Positions 1-5,507 of a stretch of DNA of 6,132 nt are shown here, in pieces. The stretch spans positions 1 through 6,132 of the forward strand of contig JBGVNF010000055.1 of the NCBI GenBank assembly GCA_045125245.1, read 5' to 3'. The DNA comes from SVEL01 sp045125245. GTDB taxonomy: Bacteria; Bacillota; Clostridia; Lachnospirales; Lachnospiraceae. Each line of letters starts with the position of its first letter. Position 1 is the first letter of the stretch. Made by a program: the position numbers and the translations under genes. Below the pieces are notes generated by a model, which worked only from the letters and a program-made list of their open reading frames with translations, was not told where the DNA came from and did not search any database.

Positions 1-402
1 AACAGCAGTATGTTTAATTAAATCATCTGAAACAATGACTCCACAAGCATGAATACCACGACCACAAACTAATCCCTCAATACCTAACATAGTTTCCAAT
101 AATCCCTCATATTTGTCCACTTCTTTGACAAATTCTGCAACGGGTTTCTTATCTTCTGTTCCATAATATGTTTCACTAATAGACCATGGTTGCATACGTT
201 CTTGTGGAATTAATGAACTTAAATATAATCCTATGTCAGTTGGTAATCCAAACCCACGACAAGCAGTTTGAACTGCGGCTTTAGGTTTATCTGTTTTAAT
301 CGTTCCTACACGTACAATATCACTATCAAAACTATTTAAGTATTGTTTTACTGCACTAAAAGCTACATCACGTTTATGAGAACTTAAATCTAAATCAATA
401 TC
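1..402 (-). CDS. DnaE-type DNA polymerase III alpha subunit, exon 2 (partial, runs off the window)
   Basis: This is the second exon of the phage replicative polymerase, 134 codons in one open frame down to position 1, where it leaves the window. It opens with DIDLDL, the aspartates of the catalytic PDIDxD motif of the C-family (DnaE/PolC) palm. Next come a basic SSHKRD stretch, then GTIKTDKPKAAVQTACRG, matching the DnaE region that reads roughly ITFGTMxAKAAIKDVGR, and GRGIHACGVIVSD, matching the family's RxxGxHAxGVVIS segment. The third catalytic aspartate, the fingers and the beta-binding region lie outside the window. There is no start codon of its own. The frame joins exon 1 exactly (CCT|GAT) once the intron at 403-1441 is removed, so this is not a pseudogene fragment. 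The intron's last base is the G at 403, and the exon's first six bases form P10 with the intron. Confidence 0.93.
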
Positions 403-550
403 CTTTTATACCGTTGGTTTCCCAATACTTTAACACTCATTTAAGAGTCGGAATAGACTATATCTTCCCACTTAAAGTGAGGGGTGGCGCTTCGGAAACA
501 GGATTTTCACCTGTTTCCTACTTCCTCTCGGAATAGTCGTTGCACTTTTC

Positions 551-1270
551 TTATTTACTCCAATAATATCCTTTATATAACGTATTATTTTTTATGGCTT
601 TATCAAGTCCACTATGTCCTTTCAAGTTCAACTCTTGAAGAACTAATCCCACTGTATTATAATCATCAATTAAAATAGTATGTTCTTTGTCTTGCCATTT
701 ATAAATCTTTTTACCGTTTTTTGCCTTTTCACCAGTGTTACCATAGTTAGGATTTTTATCTCCCTTATAACTAGGTGAGTTATCTCTCATTTTTTGTTTA
801 GACTCTTCTGTATGTTTCTTACCATACATTCCATTAAACTCACCTTTAGCAACATTTGACATTTTACGCTTAAATTCATCACTTTTACAATAATATTCTC
901 CATCATATGTTTTTGTCCAATGATTATCTCTCATTTTTTGCTTGGTTTCTTCTGTATGGTGTTTCCCATACATTCCATTATCTTTTCCATAATGAGGATT
1001 TACATTGCCGCCATATGCTATATTATAAAAGTTATCATCTTCTGCTGCATTGTAGAAGTCAATATAATATTTTTCAAGTTCGTCTAATTCTTGTTTGGTT
1101 TTGGCAAAACAAATGATTTCACGTTTAAAATTCTTTTTCCCATACTTTTTAATTGCTAATTTTATTTCGTCACCACTACCGAGGTAATTATCATTACCAT
1201 CACCTTTGTGTTGACCAATGTATTGTTTACCATTAATTAAATTAGTTGTTATATAAATAAAACCGTACAT
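551..1270 (-). CDS. Intron-encoded GIY-YIG homing endonuclease with NUMOD3 repeats
   Basis: A 239-residue homing endonuclease expected to cut the intronless polymerase allele and promote intron spread. The N-terminal GIY-YIG domain shows GFIY (3-6), QYIGQHK (16-22), YLGSG (29-33), KYGKKNF (42-48), the probable catalytic Glu66 in LEKYYID, and YNIAYGG (82-88). The segment after YIG follows the YIGQHK...YLGSG variant rather than the Arg-rich I-TevI type. Two near-identical NUMOD3 DNA-binding repeats follow (about 96-116 and 143-164), then a third degenerate one (170-187). The C-terminal part (188-239, ending KGYYWSK) resembles a NUMOD1/IENR1-type helix-turn-helix. I chose the ATG at 1270 because GGAG lies 9 nt upstream and the protein then starts directly on GIY-YIG. 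An in-frame ATG at 1366 would add 32 residues translated from ribozyme core and has no site of similar quality. The ORF lies in the P6a loop, and its stop codon is inside the P6a helix. Confidence 0.93.
   Translation of the reverse strand: MYGFIYITTNLINGKQYIGQHKGDGNDNYLGSGDEIKLAIKKYGKKNFKREIICFAKTKQELDELEKYYIDFYNAAEDDNFYNIAYGGNVNPHYGKDNGMYGKHHTEETKQKMRDNHWTKTYDGEYYCKSDEFKRKMSNVAKGEFNGMYGKKHTEESKQKMRDNSPSYKGDKNPNYGNTGEKAKNGKKIYKWQDKEHTILIDDYNTVGLVLQELNLKGHSGLDKAIKNNTLYKGYYWSK
781..836 (-). repeat. Direct repeat, copy in the second NUMOD3 unit
   Basis: This 56-nt stretch matches 925-980 at 48 of 56 positions by my hand count, without gaps. It encodes NGMYGKKHTEESKQKMRDN plus flanking codon parts, the second NUMOD3 unit of the intron endonuclease. 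Conservation at DNA level as well as protein level points to a fairly recent internal duplication. Confidence 0.8.
925..980 (-). repeat. Direct repeat, copy in the first NUMOD3 unit
   Basis: Partner of the repeat at 781-836, offset by 144 nt (48 codons), so both stay in frame. It encodes NGMYGKHHTEETKQKMRDN plus flanking codon parts. The eight differences between copies change only a few residues. Confidence 0.8.
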
Positions 1271-1291
1271 TATTGACCACTCCTTTCGGAG
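1271..1291 (-). promoter_or_regulatory. Ribosome binding site sequestered in a GNRA hairpin
   Basis: The Shine-Dalgarno GGAG (1283-1280) of the intron endonuclease is fully paired with CUCC (1291-1288) across a GAAA tetraloop (1287-1284). The hairpin stacks almost directly on the P6a stem. The spacing to the ATG at 1270 is 9 nt. In the folded intron the site would be masked, so translation should be low until the RNA is unfolded or not yet folded. Structures hiding endonuclease start sites are known from phage T4 introns; the regulatory effect here is inferred. Confidence 0.7.
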
Positions 1292-1423
1292 CAAATAAGA
1301 CTTAGCACAGGATTGCCATATCTTTCGACTTAGGTTTCCCCTGTTAGCATAGTCATTAACAATCATTTCCTATTGTTCCTATACGTTGACTATACACCCT
1401 ACATTTGTAGGTTCACCACCACA

Positions 1424-1446
1424 ACCCCAATATTATAGTTTAGGGT
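1424..1446 (-). other. 5' splice junction and internal guide (P1/P10)
   Basis: The polymerase codons GAT TAC CCT end exon 1 at 1442. ACCCU pairs with GGGGU across a loop holding the first twelve or so intron bases, placing the conserved U.G wobble exactly at the cut. The guide is contiguous: AAUAUU, immediately 5' of GGGGU, pairs with the first six bases of exon 2 (five Watson-Crick pairs and one G.U). One 11-nt stretch (1434-1424) can therefore align both exons. Reading through without splicing adds Lys-Leu and then a UAA stop at 1435-1433. Confidence 0.92.
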
Positions 1447-2836
1447 AATCAGGTCGCTCTGCACTAATAAAACGCCAGTGTGGCATTTCCATAGGTTGTT
1501 TTAATGGATTTTGATGGCATATTTGTAATAAGTAATTCAATACCCAACCTGCTGCAGAACCACGACTACATCCTGTCATACACTCTGCCTCATTCCAAAA
1601 AATGTCTAACATCTTATGAGTATTAATAAAATAACTAGAAACTACTGCGTCTTTTGCTTTACTAATACCAATTAATTCAAACATTTCTAAGTCTAATCGT
1701 TTGAATGTTTCATGCCATTCTTCTCTAGGTATTTTACGCTCTAATACTCCATCAAATGCTAATTTCATTAAATATTTATCGTATGAGTTGTCACTGTTTA
1801 ACATTGTATGAATGTTTGGAAAGTCATTCTTTTTAACGAAACGTAATACGTCATGGTTGTAATTCCATTTAGGGGGTAGTGGAATAGTTGGTATCACTGT
1901 ATGTTGTGCTAAATCATATTCTTCACATTGTTCCCAAATGTAGTTACTATTATCAAAACATTGTTCAATATAATTATTAGGTAAGTAATACCCAATATGT
2001 GACTTAATCTCTTCATCACTCATGAAGTAAGTCGTTGCATAGAAACTGTCAACCTCACGACCACCACTACTATACGTATCTTCATCTTCGTCTGATTTTA
2101 AATAGGCTTTATGAATTTCTCTATCTGCCTCTGTTAAATAGTGAGAGTCCGTTGTAATAATGGCTGGTAATCCTAAGTTATAAATCCAACGGTTGACTAT
2201 CTCTTGTTGTAAAGCAGTTTCCGTTTCATCATTCTTATGAGGCTGCATTTCCAAATAAAAATTATCCTGTCCGAACACATCATAACACCAATCAATAAAA
2301 TATTTTGCAGAATCATATTCTTCATTAAGAATCTTAACTGCTAAGTATCCACCTAAACAGGCAGTACTTGCAACAATATGACCTGGTTCTGCGTCAATTA
2401 CTTCCTCAATGTCCTCATAGAACGTTGGTCGTCTATCAAGACCTCTGTAATTGAATCCTTGTTTCCATGCTCTACTAGACAACTCCTGTAATTGTCTATG
2501 TCCTATTTCATCTTTTGCTAGTAGAATAAAGTGAAAGAACTTAATAGGCATTTTATTTGCTAGTCGTTCTTCTAAGTCTTGTTTGTCAACTAAGTAAATC
2601 TCATTACCTAAAATGACTTTAAAATCTTGAGGTATTTTGCCTTTTGTCTTTAACTTCTCTACTTCCTGTAACACTTTGACATGATTACCAATGTACTCAT
2701 GGTCAGTAAGTGCAAAACCTTTTGAACCTAAAACATTCGCAACATAATCAATCATTACTGGTATTCTGTTTGTACTATCTTTAGTAACAAAATTAGAATA
2801 CTCGGAATGATTGTGTAATAATATATTTCTACTCAC
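1442..2836 (-). CDS. DnaE-type DNA polymerase III alpha subunit, exon 1 (PHP domain and start of palm)
   Basis: The first 465 residues of a C-family replicative polymerase, which extends DNA chains during phage replication. The start is GTG at 2836 with AAAGGAG 7 nt upstream. The N-terminal PHP domain carries LHNHSEYS (7-14), ALTDHE (42-47), GNEIY (77-81), FHFILLAKDEIG (101-112), STACLGG (157-163), NFYLEMQ (192-198) and TTDSHYL (228-234). Likely metal ligands are His8, His10, Asp20, His46, Glu79, His102, Cys160, Asp230 and His232. The full set suggests an active proofreading nuclease; the Asp20 alignment is the least secure. TGCSRGSAAG (421-430) is the palm GRGSAAG-type motif. RFISAERPDYP ends the exon just before the catalytic DID. 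There is no N-terminal OB fold and no inserted DEDD exonuclease, so it is DnaE-like rather than PolC-like. Read without splicing, the frame stops after Lys-Leu at 1433. Confidence 0.94.
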
Positions 2837-2851
2837 TCTATCACTCCTTTA

Positions 2852-2887
2852 CGATATTATTATATTATAAGCAAATAAAAAAATCAA
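2852..2887 (-). promoter_or_regulatory. Probable promoter for the polymerase gene
   Basis: TTGATT (2887-2882), a 17-nt spacer and TATAAT (2864-2859) form a good sigma-A/sigma-70-type promoter. A second overlapping TATAAT sits at 2869-2864 with a poorer 12-nt spacing. Transcription would start near 2852, right at the AAAGGAG site (2850-2844), leaving a leader of only about 16 nt before the GTG. The -35 box lies inside the 3' arm of the recJ terminator. No operator was recognised. Confidence 0.5.
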
Positions 2888-2906
2888 CCCCAATGGGATT
2901 GATTTT
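2877..2906 (-). terminator. Rho-independent terminator after recJ
   Basis: AATCAATCCC (2904-2895), loop ATT and GGGGTTGATT (2891-2882) form a 10-bp stem with one G.U pair. Two more A-T pairs can be added from the recJ stop codon. The stem is followed by a T-rich tail (2881-2874, one A interruption). It should end transcripts coming from the primase-recJ side and separate them from the polymerase gene. The A-run on the other side would allow weak activity on the plus strand. Confidence 0.8.
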
Positions 2907-4722
2907 AAAATCTTCTTTGTCTTTTTTGTGTTGCAACTTTTGTATCAAATTCTACAATTTCAACCTGTGCAAATTGTTTACCAGCAAACTCATTAATTTT
3001 GAATTTACCAATTAGTGTTACTTCAATCTTTTTGTTCCCTACACTATCTCTTGAAATACCTCTGCGTTTAGCATTTTCACAAATAAACTCTTTATAAACT
3101 TCATCACCTGTGAATGGTCTAATAAATGCTATCTCTTGTCCATTAATCTCTGTTGTAAACTTCATCATAGTTGCCTTTGCACCTAATCGTTGAATATCTC
3201 CTGTTTCAATTTGTATTCCTGTAATGGCAAATAGTGGTTCTTCCATACCAAATCCACCCCAACTAGAATTGAACTGTCCTACACGTTTCACATGACTTTC
3301 TTTCAACTTAGAAATATCAAATTCAAAATCAACGTGCCAAATAGGTTCAGTATCTACATCTTGTAATTGTTCATTACACCATTCTTTAAGTTGTGGAATT
3401 TGCTCCCTTGTGAAAGTAATACCAAATGCGTTTCCATGTCCACTACATTCAATTAATCCACTTTGACTAATCCATTCATTAAAGTTTTCAATAGGATGTT
3501 CATCATATCCACGACCACTACCACCTTTGTCGTTTACTAGGATAACTGGTCGTTTATATTGATGTGCTAATCTGTTTGCAATTAAACCACTATGACCTGG
3601 TGATACAATTCCTGTTATATCAACAATAATGACTTTATCTGTTTCATCTACCATACTTTGTATTTCTTTTACTTCTTTCTTCACTTCATTATCTTGATGT
3701 GATTTAATACTCTTTGCTCGTCTTATAATGTTCTTTTGTAGACTCTCAATAATCGGCTCTTTGTTTGGATTATCTTTTGTCTTTCGTTGAGGTGTATACA
3801 CTCTTTCCTCTTCAAAATTACAAATTGCTTTGAATAAATCAATTCTATCCTCTAATGTTCCCTGTCTAAATATCGCATTCATTAAAGGTGCTACATACCA
3901 ACTAATTGTAGTAAAGTTACATTCACCTTTCATTGAATATTCCTGTTCTTCTACAATCGCTTTTAATAGTAAATTATTCTCTGCAAAATCTTCTAATCCT
4001 TGTAAACACAATCCTCTAGTTTCTAAGTTTCTTACATCTGCTAAATCTGCTAATTGTCCTAAAGTTACTAGAGGTAATAATGAGTCTAGGTGTTTTAAAT
4101 CATGTGCTAAATCTAGTTCATATTGTTCTAAAAACTTGTAAACTACCCCAACTCCTGTTAAGTTAGTGTTTGGATATTTACCATCCATACAGTTCACTAT
4201 TACCGCAGAAGTTGGTTGCATAGTATCAAATTCGTGATGGTCTAAAATTAAAATGTCATATCCTGTACTATATAACTCGTCATGGAATACTACATCACTC
4301 GAACTACTGTCGGGTATAATTAACAATGTTGTTTCTTTAGGGATACGCTCTACAATATCAAAATTAAGTCCATGACGTTTACCCTCATTACAATCAAATG
4401 TAATTGGTATATGTGGGTATCTTTCTTTATGCCATAAATAATACAATGCTCCACTTGTTAATCCATCCACATCAACATCAAATATTAAGTGAATATGACT
4501 AAACTCGTTATCCAAATGTTTCCACAATAAGTCTAATGCCTCTTCCATGTAACTAAACTCATAAGCTGAATTATAATAATCACAATAATGTCCACTATCA
4601 ACTCTTAATAATGAGAGAGGGTCTGCTACCCCTCTCATTTCTAATAATTCCTCTAACAATCTTTCGTCTGTCATTCTATCTAATGAACGTTTGCTTTTCA
4701 CTACGTACTTCAATATAATCAT
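2905..4722 (-). CDS. RecJ-like single-stranded DNA exonuclease (DHH/DHHA1 family)
   Basis: A complete 605-residue RecJ-family protein, expected to degrade single-stranded DNA 5' to 3' in phage replication or recombination. The DHH domain has motif I FDVDVDGLTSG (81-91), motif II around Asp138 in IIPDSSSSD, motif III ILILDHHEF (157-165) and motif IV ADLADVRNLETRG (225-237). A charged helical linker (about 311-360) follows. The DHHA1 substrate-binding region has SPGHSGLIANR (374-384), GSGRG (401-405) and CSGHGNAFG (426-434). The C-terminal part, with WGGFGMEEPLFAITG (488-502), resembles the RecJ OB-fold region. All metal-binding motifs appear intact. The length is near that of bacterial RecJ. 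The ATG at 4722 overlaps the upstream endonuclease stop as ATGA. An in-frame TTG at 4713 is a strong alternative because AAAAGGA (4729-4723) lies 9 nt before it and directly abuts the ATG. A strong terminator follows the stop. Confidence 0.92.
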   Translation of the reverse strand: MIILKYVVKSKRSLDRMTDERLLEELLEMRGVADPLSLLRVDSGHYCDYYNSAYEFSYMEEALDLLWKHLDNEFSHIHLIFDVDVDGLTSGALYYLWHKERYPHIPITFDCNEGKRHGLNFDIVERIPKETTLLIIPDSSSSDVVFHDELYSTGYDILILDHHEFDTMQPTSAVIVNCMDGKYPNTNLTGVGVVYKFLEQYELDLAHDLKHLDSLLPLVTLGQLADLADVRNLETRGLCLQGLEDFAENNLLLKAIVEEQEYSMKGECNFTTISWYVAPLMNAIFRQGTLEDRIDLFKAICNFEEERVYTPQRKTKDNPNKEPIIESLQKNIIRRAKSIKSHQDNEVKKEVKEIQSMVDETDKVIIVDITGIVSPGHSGLIANRLAHQYKRPVILVNDKGGSGRGYDEHPIENFNEWISQSGLIECSGHGNAFGITFTREQIPQLKEWCNEQLQDVDTEPIWHVDFEFDISKLKESHVKRVGQFNSSWGGFGMEEPLFAITGIQIETGDIQRLGAKATMMKFTTEINGQEIAFIRPFTGDEVYKEFICENAKRRGISRDSVGNKKIEVTLIGKFKINEFAGKQFAQVEIVEFDTKVATQKRQRRF

Positions 4723-4729
4723 TCCTTTT
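4711..4729 (-). promoter_or_regulatory. recJ ribosome binding site that favours a TTG start
   Basis: AAAAGGA (4729-4723) is the only Shine-Dalgarno-like site here. It directly abuts the ATG at 4722, too close for normal initiation, but is 9 nt from TTG at 4713, which is in the same frame. Two readings are possible: initiation at TTG (protein begins KYVVKSK after the first residue, 602 residues), or coupled re-initiation at the ATG of the ATGA overlap. The site lies within the last codons of the upstream endonuclease (EKE). Confidence 0.55.
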
Positions 4730-5498
4730 CATAATATTCCCAACATAGTTTTTCGTGTGTTATAGGATGAAAACCAGCAGTTTTCGTTAATCCTCTACAA
4801 CACTTACTAATATCCCCATCTTTTCCTGTTTCCTTTTTTAACCATTCTTTAGCATCTTTTATTGTTAAGAATATATCTCCTGTATTCAAACATATTACTT
4901 TTGTTGCTTGTGGATTTTTACTACCTTTTCTAGCTTCACTTTTCTTTTTCTTTGTTTCTTTTGTATCTCTTCTCTTTTTTTGTGACTCGCTCATTTTTCT
5001 TCTTGTTTCGTCTGAAAGGTTTTCTTTTTTATGACTTTCTCTCATTAATTCAATGGATTCTGACTTGTGTTTTTTACCTTTCATATATGTTTCTTTTCCT
5101 AGTTTTGCCTCACTTATTTTTTGTTTCGTTTCGTTTGAATGTTGTTTGCCCCACATGGGGTTATTTTCACCTTTAAAACCAACGGTACCATCACCACCTA
5201 GTGTTGAGTTATAACCGTTTTTATAACTATCATATTTCCATATATAGTACTTTTCCCATTCTTTTAAGTCTTGTAATAGTTCTTCTTCTGTATTAGCTTC
5301 TACGACTCCTATAATTTCATGATTAAAATTATCCCATCCATATTTTATAATAGCATTTGCAAATTTTGTCGGTTCTTTTAAATAAGCCTTACCCTTTCTC
5401 CATCTTCTTTGAGGTTTTTGTTTGGTCAAACCTATGTAACTCTTTTCAATATCTTCATCATTTATAATCCAATGTCTATAAATATATCCCTTATACAT
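4719..5498 (-). CDS. Free-standing GIY-YIG homing endonuclease with NUMOD3 repeats
   Basis: A 259-residue mobile endonuclease not set in an intron, inserted between the primase and recJ genes. The GIY-YIG domain shows GYIY (4-7), SYIGLT (20-25), Arg31/Arg32 in PQRRW as the probable catalytic arginine, KYGWDNFNHEII (52-63), Glu82 in EWEKYYIW as the probable metal ligand, and GYNSTLGGDG (95-104). NUMOD3-type DNA-binding units follow: ENNPMWGKQHSNETKQKISE (111-130), then GKKHKSESIELMRES (141-155) and NLSDETRRKMSES (160-172). A very Lys/Arg-rich linker (174-192) leads to a C-terminal segment (199-256) resembling an IENR1/NUMOD1 helix-turn-helix. The ATG at 5498 has AGGA 7 nt upstream, overlapping the primase stop. 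Its stop overlaps the recJ ATG. It differs from the intron endonuclease around the YIG motif, so the two are not recent copies. Its target is unknown, probably a related phage's neighbouring gene. Confidence 0.92.
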   Translation of the reverse strand: MYKGYIYRHWIINDEDIEKSYIGLTKQKPQRRWRKGKAYLKEPTKFANAIIKYGWDNFNHEIIGVVEANTEEELLQDLKEWEKYYIWKYDSYKNGYNSTLGGDGTVGFKGENNPMWGKQHSNETKQKISEAKLGKETYMKGKKHKSESIELMRESHKKENLSDETRRKMSESQKKRRDTKETKKKKSEARKGSKNPQATKVICLNTGDIFLTIKDAKEWLKKETGKDGDISKCCRGLTKTAGFHPITHEKLCWEYYEKE

Positions 5499-5507
5499 AA
5501 AATCATC

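Larger units (their letters stand above)
403..1441 (-). ncRNA. Group I self-splicing intron in the polymerase gene (1039 nt)
   Basis: The splice sites are fixed by pairing. The exon 1 end ACCCU (1446-1442) pairs with GGGGU (1428-1424), giving P1 with U.G at the cut. AAUAUU (1434-1429) pairs with GAUAUU at the start of exon 2 (402-397), giving P10. The last intron base is G (403). Core elements are P4 as CAGG (1343-1340) with CCUG (1311-1308), R as GUGCAACGACUA (545-534) and S as AAGAUAUAGUC (466-456), with GACUA/UAGUC forming P7. P6a is UCUUAUUU (1300-1293) with AAAUAAGA (556-549). Extra hairpins between P7 and P8 are UUCC-GAGA-GGAA (533-522) and a 9-bp stem (518-510 with 502-494), as in subgroup IA. 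P8 is CACUU/AAGUG near 479-469. Hairpins near the 3' end are ACUC/GAGU (448-435) and UUGG-GAAA-CCAA (425-414). Near the 5' end are a P2 hairpin (1411-1398) and AUAGUCA/UGACUAU (1393-1387 with 1355-1349). I could not settle P3. Intron and boundaries are near certain; the subgroup is inference. Confidence 0.95.

Noticed and set aside
494..518. Strong 9-bp hairpin read as a terminator
   Set aside because: No T-run follows, and its place between R and P8 of the intron fits a P7.2-type ribozyme hairpin.
781..980. CRISPR-like repeats
   Set aside because: There are only two copies, with eight mismatches, within a coding frame; they are protein-module repeats.
1271..1366. Longer intron ORF starting at the ATG at 1366
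   Set aside because: The extra 32 residues would be translated from the P4-P5-P6 ribozyme core and precede an otherwise complete GIY-YIG start. The ATG at 1270 has a well-spaced GGAG.
1349..1393. AUAGUCA/UGACUAU as an alternative P7 partner, since GACUA and UAGUC recur
   Set aside because: These copies pair with each other upstream of P4. The R and S sequences at 545-534 and 466-456 have the proper flanking consensus and order for P7.
1433..1441. Polymerase gene ending naturally at the UAA after PDYPKL, with 1-402 as a separate gene or pseudogene piece
   Set aside because: The two parts join in frame at the catalytic PDID motif and are flanked by complete group I splice signals, so an intron explains the break.
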